Shown here: one piece after another, positions 45,579-54,427 of the stretch | How the letters are laid out: each line of letters opens with the position of its first letter | Position numbering within the stretch: position 1 is the stretch's first letter | DNA from: Variovorax sp. MHTC-1 | Lineage (GTDB): Bacteria > Pseudomonadota > Gammaproteobacteria > Burkholderiales > Burkholderiaceae_C | Length of the DNA stretch: 64,000 nt | Assembly (NCBI RefSeq): GCF_003984645.1 | Contig: NZ_RWKI01000008.1 | Location: 211,042-275,041, forward strand | Direction of reading: 5' to 3' | The notes under the pieces: generated by a model | The model's input: the letters and a program-made list of their open reading frames with translations, nothing else | What the model was told of the DNA's origin: nothing | Databases searched by the model: none | Made by a program: the position numbers and the translations under genes

Positions 45579-47248
45579 GGGGCGCCGGCTCGGTGGTGGC
45601 TGTCGCGCTGGCGCTTGCAGCCGCGCAGGCCGCGCATGCGGCGGACGAGGAGGCCACGACGCTGCTGCCCACCCAGGACCCGTGCGGCAGCTGCGACCGC
45701 CAGCTCGCCCAGGCTTCGGGCGCGCCGCAAAGCCTGCCCGCGCCGCCGGTGCCGGCGGCCGCGTTCCGCCTCAACGACCTGCGCCTGAACGGCGTCAAGG
45801 CGCTCAGCAACGAAGAGCTGCAAAGCATCACGCAGCCCTACATCGGCCGCGACGTGACGCTCGGCGACCTCGAGGCCCTGGCCCAGGCCATCACCGCCCG
45901 GTACCGCGAGCGCGGCTACTTCCTCGCGCAGGCGGTGGTGCCGGTGCAGACCGTGCAGGGCGGCGTGGTCGAGATCAGCGTGATCGAAGGGCGGCTCGGC
46001 AAGATCGACGTGGCGGTGGCGCCCGATGCGCCGATCGCCGAGGCGCGCGTGCGCGCCTTCCTTGCGCCGGTGCAGCCGGGGGACGCGGTCAATGCGCAAA
46101 GCTACGAACGCGCGATGCTGCTGCTGTCGGACCAGCCGGGCATCCGCGTCGCCTCCGGCCTGCAGGAGGGCACGCAGCCCGGCACCACCGATCTCTCGGT
46201 CGAGGTGACGGCGGCGCGGCGCTGGGTCTTCACCGCCGAGGCCGACAACCACGGCACCAAGGAGTCCGGGCGCTACCGCATCGGCGGCAGCGCGCGCTGG
46301 CTCAGTCCCTTCGGCATCGGCGACAACCTCGATCTGCGCGCGATGGTGTCCGACGACAGCGGGCTGGTCTTCGGCCGCGCCGCCTACGAGGCGCCGATCG
46401 GCAGCAACGGACTGCGCGCCGGCGTGGGCCTGGCGCGCGTCAACTACGAGCTCGGCGGGCAGTTCGCCGATCTCGATGCGCAGGGCACGGCCGACGTGCT
46501 CGACTTCTCGCTCAACTACCCGCTGATCCGCCAGCGCCAGCAGAACCTCTTTCTGCGCCTCGGCGCCGACGTCAAGGACCTCACCGACGAGTTGCAGGCA
46601 GTGGCCTTCACGTCGAAGAAGCGGGTGCACGGCCTCGGCCTCGGCTGGACCTGGGAACGGCGCGACGAAGTGCTGGGCGGCGGCTACTGGGCCAGCTCGG
46701 GCACGCTCTACCGCGGCAAGCTGGACATCCGCGATCCGCAGACTCTTGCTTTCGACCAGAGCATCGCCGGCCGCCGCACCGAAGGCGACTTCACCAAGCT
46801 GAGCTTCCAGTTCTCGCGGCTGCAGGCCATCGTGCCGCGTCATTCGCTCTACCTGTCGCTCGGCGGCCAGTGGGCCAGCAAGAACCTCGATGCGTCGGAG
46901 AAGCTGGCGCTCGGCGGCGCGCGCGCGGTGCGCGCGTATCCCTCCGGCGAGGTGCTGGCGGACGAGGGCGTGATCGGCATCGCCGAATGGCGCTGGTCCT
47001 ACAACGAGGAGCTCACGCCCTTCGTGTTCTACGACGCGGCGCGCGGCAAGCTGGCGCGCGACCCGACGCCCTTCGACGGCGTGAACCGCCTGAGCCTGCG
47101 CGGCTTCGGCGTCGGCGTTTCGTGGGCGCGGCCGGGCAACTTCGCCATCAACGCGACGCTCGCCTGGCGCGACGGCACCCGGCCGGCGCAGACCGACGGC
47201 GGCGGCCGCAATCCGCGGCTCTACGTACAGGCGCAGAAAGCGTTTTGA
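45575..47248 (+). CDS. TpsB outer-membrane transporter (ShlB/FhaC/HecB family)
   Basis: Outer-membrane translocator of a two-partner secretion system, 557 residues. After a signal peptide ending near AAHAAD come two POTRA domains (about 60-215; FRLNDLRLNGVKALSNEEL and RYRERGYFLAQAVVPVQTVQ, VVEISVIEGRLG). The 16-strand barrel part contains LGGARAVRAYPSGEVLADEG, equivalent to the VRGF/Y loop-6 motif, and ends in the usual terminal Phe (QAQKAF). It starts within the CHAT gene stop and is followed by the TpsA gene one base after its own stop, so all three are translated from one message. Confidence 0.93.
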   Translation: MRGAGSVVAVALALAAAQAAHAADEEATTLLPTQDPCGSCDRQLAQASGAPQSLPAPPVPAAAFRLNDLRLNGVKALSNEELQSITQPYIGRDVTLGDLEALAQAITARYRERGYFLAQAVVPVQTVQGGVVEISVIEGRLGKIDVAVAPDAPIAEARVRAFLAPVQPGDAVNAQSYERAMLLLSDQPGIRVASGLQEGTQPGTTDLSVEVTAARRWVFTAEADNHGTKESGRYRIGGSARWLSPFGIGDNLDLRAMVSDDSGLVFGRAAYEAPIGSNGLRAGVGLARVNYELGGQFADLDAQGTADVLDFSLNYPLIRQRQQNLFLRLGADVKDLTDELQAVAFTSKKRVHGLGLGWTWERRDEVLGGGYWASSGTLYRGKLDIRDPQTLAFDQSIAGRRTEGDFTKLSFQFSRLQAIVPRHSLYLSLGGQWASKNLDASEKLALGGARAVRAYPSGEVLADEGVIGIAEWRWSYNEELTPFVFYDAARGKLARDPTPFDGVNRLSLRGFGVGVSWARPGNFAINATLAWRDGTRPAQTDGGGRNPRLYVQAQKAF

Positions 47249-47249
47249 C

Positions 47250-50200
47250 ATGAAACACACTCATAGCTCCGCGCGCTTCAGCATGCGCCCCGTGGCGCTG
47301 GCCCTCGCATGCATGGGCGCCACGCCGGCCTTCGCGCAACTGCCGACCTGGAACAACTTCCAGGTGCGCGGCGGCGCCGTCGCGGTCGGCACGCCGACGG
47401 CCGGCGGCATGCATCTGGGCATCGTGCAAGGCACGCAGCGCGCCATCGTCGACTGGCAGGGCTTTTCCATCGGCCCGGGCCATGCGGTCAACATCGCGCA
47501 GCCCGGCGCCGGCAGCGTGCTGCTCAACCGCGTGACGGGCAACGAGCTGTCCACCATCGCCGGCTCGTTGAATGCCAACGGGCGCGTGTTCCTGGTCAAT
47601 CCCAACGGCGTGCTGTTCGGCAATGGCGCGAGCGTCAATGTCGGCGGGCTGGTCGCGTCCACGCTCAAGATGAGCACCAGCGACAGCGCCTTCATGAGCG
47701 GCACCGAGCGCTTCGAATTCAAGCAGGATGGCACGCCCTTCGGCACGGCCGAGAACCACGGCGGCATCACGGCGCAGGGCGGCGGCACCATCGCGCTGAT
47801 CGGTGCGCAGGTCAGCAACAGCGGCAGCATCGTCGCGCAGGGCGGCACTGCCGGACTGGTGTCGGGCGACACGGTGACGGTCGATTTCGCGGGCGACGGG
47901 CTCACCACCTTCAAAGTCTCGTCCGGCCTCTACAGCGGCGTCGCCAACAGCGGCGTGGTGCAGGCGGATGGCGGGCGCGTCGTGATGATGGCGACCGCGG
48001 GCAGCGAACTCGCGCAGGGCGTGGTCAACACGCGCGGCGTGCTGCGCGCCGACTCGCTGGCTTCGCGCAACGGCGAGATCGTGCTCGACAGCGGCGGCTC
48101 GGCTGCCGGCGTCACCCTCAATGGCGGCCTGCTGTCCGCGGCCGGCCACGGTGTCGGCCAGAGCGGCGGGACGATCGACGTCAAGGGGCGGACGATCCTG
48201 CTGCAGCCCGCTGCCGCGGGCGACCCCGGCGTCATCGACGCCAGCGGCGGCGCCGGCGGCGGCCGCATCCGGCTGCAGGCTGCGGCGGTCGGCGGCGATC
48301 CGCAGACCGGCGCGATCGCCGTCGCCGCGGGCAGCCGCATCAGCGCCGATGCCACCGTGGCCGGCAACGGCGGCGATGTTCGGCTGATGGGCGAACGCAC
48401 GCTGCGCGCCCACGGCACGCTCTCGACCCGCGGCGGACCGAACGGCGGCGACGGCGGCTACATCGAGACCTCGGGCGGCTTCGCCATGCCGGCGGGCGAG
48501 AGCAACGGCGGCATCGATCTCGCGGGCCTGCGCACCGACGCTTCGGCACCGCGCGGCACCGCGGGCACCTGGCTGATCGATCCGTTCGACGTCCTCATCG
48601 TCAACGGTGCGAAAAACGGCAGCCTGTCGAGCAATCCCTTCGCCCCGATCGCCAACTCGACCATCCAGGACGGCGACATCAACGATGCGCTCAACGGCGG
48701 CACCAGCGTGCGGATCACCACCGGCAATCCCGCGGCCGGCACGGCGAACGTCGGCGACATCGTGATGGACGACGTGCGCATCGAGTACAGCGGCAACAAG
48801 GGCCCACTCACCTTCCAGCTCGATGCCCATCGCAGCGTGCGCGGCAACGGCGCCTCGGTGATTGCGTCCATCGGCGATCCGCTGAACGTGATCTTCAACG
48901 CCGACGCGAACGGCGCCGGCGCCGCCGTCGGCGGCGGCCAGGTCAGCTTCGACGGCAGCATCTACACCAACGGCGGCAACGTCTCGATGAACGGCGCCTG
49001 GGCCAACGCCAGCAACGAGATGTGCAGCATCTGCCTGACCGGCGCGCTGATCGACACGCGCACCGGCAACCAGCAGCTGATCCCCGGGACGCCCGGGTTC
49101 TATACCGGCGGCAGCAATGCGGGCACGGGCGGCTCGGTGCAGCTCACCGGCGTCAGCACCGGCCCGAGCAACGGTGCCACGACCAACGGCGCGGTGTTCA
49201 TGCAGAACAGCACCATCACCACCGCCACAGGCAACGTGACGATGTTCGGCAGCCACAGCGTGGGCAGCGGCGTCCAGCTCGAAAGCTTCGACGCCGTCAC
49301 CACCATCGTCACCACCAGCGGCAACGTGTCCGTGACGGGCATCGGCAGCTTCACCAGCAACAGCTCCGAAGCGCCGGGCCACGGTGTCGTGATCAACGGC
49401 GAAACCATCACCACCGTCGACGGCAACATCACGGTGACGGGACGCCGGCTGGCCGGCGGCACGGCCGGCAACGGCGTGCTGCTGCGCGACGATGCGCTGC
49501 TGCAGACCACCGGCAGCGGCGACATCGTCGTCACGGGCCAGTCCGACGGCGCCGCCGCGGGCGTGAACATCGCGCCCGCCGCATCGACGACGGCACCGCC
49601 GGGCGGCCGCATCGACGGCAACCGCAACGTCGTGCTGCGCGCGGTCAACGACGGCAGCACCGATGCGCTCGCGATCGGCGGCACGGTGCGCGCGGGGAAT
49701 GCGCTCGACCTGCGGCCCGGCGGCGTGGACCTCGGGGGCAACGCGTTCGACCGCCCGGACGTGCCGATCACGCTCGGCGGCGCGGCAGCCACCGGCTTCG
49801 CGGTCTCTGCCGCCGAGTTCACGCGCCTCGACACGCCGACCATCGTGGCCGGCAGCAACGCGCATGCGGCCGACATCGATGTGGTGGGCCCGCTCGCGTT
49901 GGCCTCGGCGCTCACGCTGCAGAACGGCGCGGGCGGCAATATCAACCTCGGCGCGGCGGTGTCGACGCCGCAACTCGGCCTCCTGAGCGCCGGCAACATC
50001 ACGCAGGCGGCGGCCGCGGCGATCACGGCCGGCACGCTGCTCGCGCGCTCGAGCGGCGGCAGCGTCGAGCTGCGCAACCCACTCAACAACGTGGGCACGG
50101 TCGGCGGCGCCGCCGCGGGCAGCTTCGCTTACGTGGATGCCGACGCGGTCACCCTCGGGCCGGTGACGGTGACCGGCTTCGATGCCGCGAGCAACCTGCC

Positions 50201-50978
50201 GCAGCCTGTCTCCGCCACCTCGATGGCGGCCGACACGGTGTTCGTGCGCACGCTCGCCGGCGACCTCTCGCTCGGCACCAACGTCGCGAGCGGCAGCGGC
50301 ACCGACCTGGTGGCGGCAGCGCGTTTCCAGAATCTCGGAGCCTCCACCATCGCCGGCGCGCCCTGGCGTATCTGGGCCGACACCTGGGTCGGCGAGACGC
50401 GCGGCGGGCTCGCAGGCTCGGGCCTGCTGCCCAACCTCTACCACTGCGCCTACCTGGGCCTGTGCACGGTGACGGTGCCTGCGGGCGCCAACCACTTCAT
50501 CTACGCGCAGCAGCCGAGCGCCGTCGTCTTCATCCACAACGCCGCGCGGCCCGGCGGCCTGCCGAATCCGTTGTTCACCTACAGCATCAGCGGCCTGATC
50601 CTCGGCGACACCGGCGCCGGCTTTGCCGGCGCCCTGTCGAGTCCGGCCACGCAGTTCAGCCTGCCGGGCAGCTACCCGATCAACGGCAGCTTCAGCTCGG
50701 CCGAGGGCTACGCGGTCAGCGTGGTGCCGGGGCTGCTGACGGTGGGTGGACTCGTGGATCTGATCAAGCCCGACGTGGTGCGCGAGAACCAGAGCACTTG
50801 GCTCTACGACCGCAACATCGGTCCGGCGCCGATCTGCCTCGCGACCGGGCCGCTGGACGCCGACCGCGCCGCGCAGGGCGGCGACGTGCTCGCTCGCGAA
50901 TGGTCACGCGTGCGCTCCCGGCCCAATCTCACCAACTGCATCGATACGGAGCGCCGCAGCGGCTGCGCCGATTTCTGA
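47250..50978 (+). CDS. TpsA exoprotein, filamentous hemagglutinin/HMW adhesin type
   Basis: Large secreted beta-helical protein of 1242 residues. A signal peptide ends at PAFAQ (about 30), followed by the TPS secretion domain with RAIVDWQGFSIGPGHAVNIAQ and the NPNG motif (117-120, VNPNGVLFG). Glycine/asparagine-rich beta-helix repeats run to about 1080. A region resembling an MBG-type domain (FTYSISGLILGDTGAGFAG) follows. The extreme C-terminus has Cys1230 and Cys1239 three residues from the end. It is the cargo of the TpsB encoded one base upstream. Adhesion or biofilm function is the usual role; no toxin domain or immunity gene is visible. Confidence 0.92.
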   Translation: MKHTHSSARFSMRPVALALACMGATPAFAQLPTWNNFQVRGGAVAVGTPTAGGMHLGIVQGTQRAIVDWQGFSIGPGHAVNIAQPGAGSVLLNRVTGNELSTIAGSLNANGRVFLVNPNGVLFGNGASVNVGGLVASTLKMSTSDSAFMSGTERFEFKQDGTPFGTAENHGGITAQGGGTIALIGAQVSNSGSIVAQGGTAGLVSGDTVTVDFAGDGLTTFKVSSGLYSGVANSGVVQADGGRVVMMATAGSELAQGVVNTRGVLRADSLASRNGEIVLDSGGSAAGVTLNGGLLSAAGHGVGQSGGTIDVKGRTILLQPAAAGDPGVIDASGGAGGGRIRLQAAAVGGDPQTGAIAVAAGSRISADATVAGNGGDVRLMGERTLRAHGTLSTRGGPNGGDGGYIETSGGFAMPAGESNGGIDLAGLRTDASAPRGTAGTWLIDPFDVLIVNGAKNGSLSSNPFAPIANSTIQDGDINDALNGGTSVRITTGNPAAGTANVGDIVMDDVRIEYSGNKGPLTFQLDAHRSVRGNGASVIASIGDPLNVIFNADANGAGAAVGGGQVSFDGSIYTNGGNVSMNGAWANASNEMCSICLTGALIDTRTGNQQLIPGTPGFYTGGSNAGTGGSVQLTGVSTGPSNGATTNGAVFMQNSTITTATGNVTMFGSHSVGSGVQLESFDAVTTIVTTSGNVSVTGIGSFTSNSSEAPGHGVVINGETITTVDGNITVTGRRLAGGTAGNGVLLRDDALLQTTGSGDIVVTGQSDGAAAGVNIAPAASTTAPPGGRIDGNRNVVLRAVNDGSTDALAIGGTVRAGNALDLRPGGVDLGGNAFDRPDVPITLGGAAATGFAVSAAEFTRLDTPTIVAGSNAHAADIDVVGPLALASALTLQNGAGGNINLGAAVSTPQLGLLSAGNITQAAAAAITAGTLLARSSGGSVELRNPLNNVGTVGGAAAGSFAYVDADAVTLGPVTVTGFDAASNLPQPVSATSMAADTVFVRTLAGDLSLGTNVASGSGTDLVAAARFQNLGASTIAGAPWRIWADTWVGETRGGLAGSGLLPNLYHCAYLGLCTVTVPAGANHFIYAQQPSAVVFIHNAARPGGLPNPLFTYSISGLILGDTGAGFAGALSSPATQFSLPGSYPINGSFSSAEGYAVSVVPGLLTVGGLVDLIKPDVVRENQSTWLYDRNIGPAPICLATGPLDADRAAQGGDVLAREWSRVRSRPNLTNCIDTERRSGCADF

Positions 50979-51078
50979 GGCACTTGCGGCGCCGCTGTCG
51001 GCTACCAATGGAAGCGCAGCGCAGCGCCGCTTCGCCGTCCGCTGGATGGCATGATGGCGAAACAAGCGAGGTACAGCC

Positions 51079-51462
51079 ATGACTGATCGACAGACCCTCT
51101 TGGGCAGCTGTCACTGCGGAAGAGTCAAGTTCGAACTCCAAGCCGCGGTCACATACGCCATGGAATGCAATTGCTCTCTTTGTCGTCGCAAGGGTGCGCT
51201 GTGGCATGGCGCGTCGGACAAGACTCTGCGCATTGTTTCGGGTGAACAGGACTTGACGCTGTACCAGTTCGGAACGTTGACCGCCAAGCACTACTCCTGC
51301 AAGCACTGCGGCATTTCACCGTTCACTCGTCCGCGGCTGGACCCGACGCGATGGGCGGTCAATCTCCGGTGCATCGATGCACTGGATCTCTCGTCGCTGG
51401 AGATTCAAAAATTCGACGGAGCGAATTGGGAAGAGGCTGCGAAAGCCCTTTTTGCGAAATAG
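51079..51462 (+). CDS. GFA/CENP-V family zinc protein
   Basis: 127-residue protein of the glutathione-dependent formaldehyde-activating (GFA) fold. Zinc ligands are Cys11 and Cys13 in GSCHCG, the CNCSLC set (Cys30, Cys32, Cys35) and a later SCKHCG pair. The family binds small thiol adducts or has no known reaction; true formaldehyde activation is not assured. AAGCGAGG lies upstream. It stands alone downstream of the TpsA gene with a 100-bp gap. Confidence 0.88.
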   Translation: MTDRQTLLGSCHCGRVKFELQAAVTYAMECNCSLCRRKGALWHGASDKTLRIVSGEQDLTLYQFGTLTAKHYSCKHCGISPFTRPRLDPTRWAVNLRCIDALDLSSLEIQKFDGANWEEAAKALFAK

Positions 51463-51724
51463 CGCCAAGGCGACCGTTCGCGGCCTATGACCGCCCCTGG
51501 ATTTGCATGGCCTGCTGAGGCACAGGTGTTGGCAGCGAGCGGGAATGGCCAGACATCTCGGTGGAGATGTTCTTGCGCAACGATCGATGCGAATCCTTCG
51601 GGTTGGCCGCAGAGTTCTAAAACTAAAGTTGCTGTCGCGTGCTTCTAAATGTATCCTCCGCCTCCAAACGAACAAACGAGCGACCGCCTTGCGCGGCGCT
51701 AACAGCAATGAGGGGCAGAGGGCG

Positions 51725-52711
51725 ATGGCTTTGGTGAATGTAGGGCGCGCGCTCGCGCTTGTCTGGACCATCGCGGTCGGACTTATCGGATGTGGCGGGG
51801 GCGGCGGCGAGGCGCCTGTATCGGGCTCCTCCGCGTCCTTGACCAAATCCGAAGAGACCGCCTTTGGCGAAGGTCTCAAGGGCACTGCGGTTCTGCGAAG
51901 CGGTGGCGGGGAGCCGGTCGTCGCTGCGGAGAGAGCATCTGACGCTCGCATCCCTCCCGGTTCGGGATACCAGCTGCGCACGGTTCCAGTGGCGACATTG
52001 CCTGGAGGGCAGGTCCAGGTCATCACAACAGGCACCAACCCCGATGAAACACTCCAGGTGGACTTCGCATTGTCCGCGAGCGGCTTCTACATTAGCAGCA
52101 ACAACTACCCCTCGATCGTCCCCATTCTCATCCTGTTCGGCTTCTATCACGAGCCTTCGGGCCCGGTGTACCCGATGCTCATCGATCCGCAGCAGGTACT
52201 CGATGATCGCTACGGACCCGTCACTGCGTCGCGTCAGCCGGGCGGTACGTATTTGATGTATCTGATTCCGAAGTGGCAATCCGTGTTCGGCGAATACAGC
52301 GGAAATCTCGAGCTCAAACTTTGCAAGGATGCCCGCTGCACGTCCGAGTACAAGATCACGGGCGGAGCGCTTCCGTACAAGTTCGAATTCCGACCTGATG
52401 TGACCCTTACAGCAAAGCTGAACGGCACGCCGGTCACGGACCTGCGTGGATTCACGAAAGTGACTTCTGGACAGACGATGGAGTTTCTTGCTCCCACCGG
52501 CGCAACAGTAGAGATCGAATCCAATATGCCGGTGACCTGGACAGTCGGAGGGGTCGGCACCTCGAGAACGCTTGCAGTAGTCTCGCAAACCGATCGCCGA
52601 GTCGTGGGCACTGTCACCGGCGGTACTTTGACAGGCTCCATCGATGTGAGGGCTCAGCCCATCGACACTCGCTACAAGTACTATTCCACCGTGTCCATCC
52701 CGGCGCTGTAA
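51725..52711 (+). CDS. Putative lipoprotein of unknown function
   Basis: 328 residues. The N-terminal hydrophobic segment ends in the lipobox LIGC followed by five glycines, a frequent linker in exported lipoproteins. The remainder is rich in beta-strand-forming sequence: DETLQVDFALSASGFYISSN, GNLELKLCKDARCTSEYKI and a C-terminal Ig-like stretch (TVEIESNMPVTWTVGGVGTS). I do not recognise a domain. Two cysteines in LCKDARC could form a disulfide. GAGGGCG precedes the ATG. It is monocistronic as far as can be seen, and its sequence is somewhat less GC-rich than its neighbours. Confidence 0.75.
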   Translation: MALVNVGRALALVWTIAVGLIGCGGGGGEAPVSGSSASLTKSEETAFGEGLKGTAVLRSGGGEPVVAAERASDARIPPGSGYQLRTVPVATLPGGQVQVITTGTNPDETLQVDFALSASGFYISSNNYPSIVPILILFGFYHEPSGPVYPMLIDPQQVLDDRYGPVTASRQPGGTYLMYLIPKWQSVFGEYSGNLELKLCKDARCTSEYKITGGALPYKFEFRPDVTLTAKLNGTPVTDLRGFTKVTSGQTMEFLAPTGATVEIESNMPVTWTVGGVGTSRTLAVVSQTDRRVVGTVTGGTLTGSIDVRAQPIDTRYKYYSTVSIPAL

Positions 52712-52859
52712 GCCACTCGCCAGCGTTCCGTCGCGTCGTCCGCCGTGTGCGGCTGCGACGCATCATGCGCCGCCAACTCTCGCGTAGTCGTCTGGGCCGC
52801 TAGGCGGGTGCCGCGGCTCTCGCGCCCTGGCTGGCCTGGTGGCGGCGGCGGTTCCGAAG

Positions 52860-52881
52860 GGGCGGGCGTGTTGGCCCGCCC
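52860..52881. repeat. GC-rich hairpin
   Basis: GGGCGGGC-GTGTTG-GCCCGCCC, a perfect 8-bp stem in the 284-bp convergent gap between the lipoprotein gene and the acetyltransferase gene. It has no T tract; it may block read-through from either side. Confidence 0.5.
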
Positions 52882-52995
52882 GCGACCGCGAAGGCGGTTA
52901 CGCCGGGCATCCTGGCGGGCGTGCGCGTCGGGGGCGGGTGCGACCGTCCGCAATTGGCCCGGCAGCAGCCAAATCGATGGCCCTGCCCGCTGAGT

Positions 52996-53478
52996 TCATT
53001 CGACCAGCAGCCCCAGCACGTACTCGTCTACGTAGTGTGGCTCGTCGGCCCGCTTGTAGAACTGGCGCAGCGTGCCTTCGTGTGCGAAACCCAGCTTTCC
53101 GTAGAAGCGCAGTGCTTGCACGTTGTCGCTCTCGGCGTACAGCTCGATGCGCCTGACGCCGTCGGCCTTGAGCCGCTCAACTGCATCGGTGAGCATGGCA
53201 TGTCCCACTCCTTGCCCGTGGCGTCGCGGGTCTACCGCCAAGGTTCCAAGCAAGGCGACATGCCGCCCTCGACCCGGATAGCGGGTCGCCTTGTAGAAGC
53301 CCGCAACCGCGCCATCGACTTCCCACACGTAGAAACAACCGCTGTCGAGAAGCTCTTCGTAGATGCCTTCGAACTCGTCGAGCAACATGGGCTCGTAGGT
53401 TAGGAAGGGCACCACCTTCTCGTGCGTGTAGATTGAGAACACGGCCTCAATGTCTTGAGGCGCGGCGAGTCGGCGCAT
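52996..53478 (-). CDS. GNAT family N-acetyltransferase
   Basis: 160-residue acetyl-CoA-dependent acetyltransferase. The acetyl-CoA pyrophosphate loop is clear in LAVDPRRHGQGVGHAML (R/Q-x-x-G-x-G/A), followed by LYAESDNVQALRFYGKLGF, the typical C-terminal strand and helix. This looks most like acyltransferases of small amines or amino acids (phosphinothricin-type), but the substrate is not readable. The start at 53478 has AAGGA eight bases upstream. A 27-codon frame with a perfect ribosome site lies 45 bases upstream on the same strand. Confidence 0.9.
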   Translation of the reverse strand: MRRLAAPQDIEAVFSIYTHEKVVPFLTYEPMLLDEFEGIYEELLDSGCFYVWEVDGAVAGFYKATRYPGRGRHVALLGTLAVDPRRHGQGVGHAMLTDAVERLKADGVRRIELYAESDNVQALRFYGKLGFAHEGTLRQFYKRADEPHYVDEYVLGLLVE

Positions 53479-53523
53479 TCGTGGAATCCTTGGGGCTGGC
53501 GAAACGAACGGCAGCGAGTTTAC

Positions 53524-53607
53524 TCAGCGGACAGCCGCTTCTGGCCGTTTCCACGGCACTACCGTGATGCCCTGAAATTCCATAGCGGCAACGAAGTTCT
53601 CGTGCAT
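53524..53607 (-). CDS. Possible small protein or leader peptide (27 residues)
   Basis: A short frame starting MHENFVAAMEFQGITVV and ending KRPEAAVR. What supports it is a perfect AAGGAGG (53619-53613) exactly five bases before the ATG, one of the strongest ribosome sites in the window. It is 45 bases upstream of the acetyltransferase gene on the same strand, so it could be a leader peptide or a small protein of the same message. The rest of the 358-bp gap 53479-53836 shows no other defensible gene. Confidence 0.4.
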   Translation of the reverse strand: MHENFVAAMEFQGITVVPWKRPEAAVR

Positions 53608-53836
53608 TTGGGCCTCCTTCCCATCATCACGGCAAGAAGATCCCAGCTGGACGGGCATATTCTCTGGTCTGAGGACGCGGAGCCCTCCTACGCCTGTGGG
53701 AAGCCGGAGGACGGATGTTCTGGAACCCTTGGCTGGTGGCCCCACAGGGTTGCTCTGGTCAAGATGGGACGGCCTCGCCGGCGCTAGCGAAGTTCGACTT
53801 CTGAGCTCATCCGCGCAAATTCTGTAGGGGGAAAAG

Positions 53837-54373
53837 ATGAAATCAATCGTGCATCTCGCGTTCGGCGTTCTGCTGCTTTCTGCTGTGGCATTCCACGCCG
53901 GCGCAACGGGGACGAACAAGCTGTGCAACGGACGACAGACGGACATCGTCTTTGCTGTCATCCATGAGAATTCGGACGATTCGGGTTCGAGATGCGAGCT
54001 TCAGGGATCGCATTGCTACGTGACGCTCCAAGGCTGGTACACCATGAAGCCGGGAGTCTGCATGGACGTCGACGTGGGAAATCAATGGGAATCCTATCTG
54101 TCGGTCTTCGTCAAGGATACGGCGGCCGGCCAGTACAGGCCAGAAACCTTCCCAGTCAACGACAGGTTCTACAAGGACAGAAACGAGAAGAGCTCCGGCG
54201 TCGTTAACGTCACCGCGTGCATGCCTGTCGGGCCGTTCAAGAAAAAGCTGCCGGGAGCGCTCGCGCCCATGCTGAATTCAGCGGTCGCATGCGATCCCGG
54301 CGAGGCGCTGCATCCGGTCAATTACGTCATGCGCGGCGGACCGCAAACCCACGTCGTGGTCACGTTGAATTAG
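53837..54373 (+). CDS. Secreted cysteine-containing protein, possibly DUF1036-like
   Basis: 178 residues with a clear signal peptide (MKSIVHLAFGVLLLSAVAFHAGA). The mature part has six cysteines and the pattern KLCNGRQTDIVFAV...VTLQGWYTMKPGVCMDVDVG, which recalls DUF1036 proteins (an N-terminal cysteine strand, then GWW-x-PG-C). I am not certain of that assignment. AGGGGG lies before the ATG. It is monocistronic, with less GC-rich codon use than the catabolic genes, in a region of solitary genes. A periplasmic or secreted location is likely; the function is unknown. Confidence 0.7.
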   Translation: MKSIVHLAFGVLLLSAVAFHAGATGTNKLCNGRQTDIVFAVIHENSDDSGSRCELQGSHCYVTLQGWYTMKPGVCMDVDVGNQWESYLSVFVKDTAAGQYRPETFPVNDRFYKDRNEKSSGVVNVTACMPVGPFKKKLPGALAPMLNSAVACDPGEALHPVNYVMRGGPQTHVVVTLN

Positions 54374-54427
54374 TGGGGCGAGCATGGACCGTGGCAGCCC
54401 GCTTGCGTACGTCCCTCAATGGAAGGG

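Noticed and set aside
47148..50537. Long minus-strand open frame opposite the TpsA gene
   Set aside because: Low-complexity Ala/Arg/His/Asp-rich translation without domains; the plus strand encodes a complete TPS exoprotein with signal peptide and NPNG motif.
53455..53787. 110-codon plus-strand frame between the acetyltransferase and the secreted protein genes
   Set aside because: Overlaps the start of the minus-strand acetyltransferase gene, has no ribosome site and no family resemblance.
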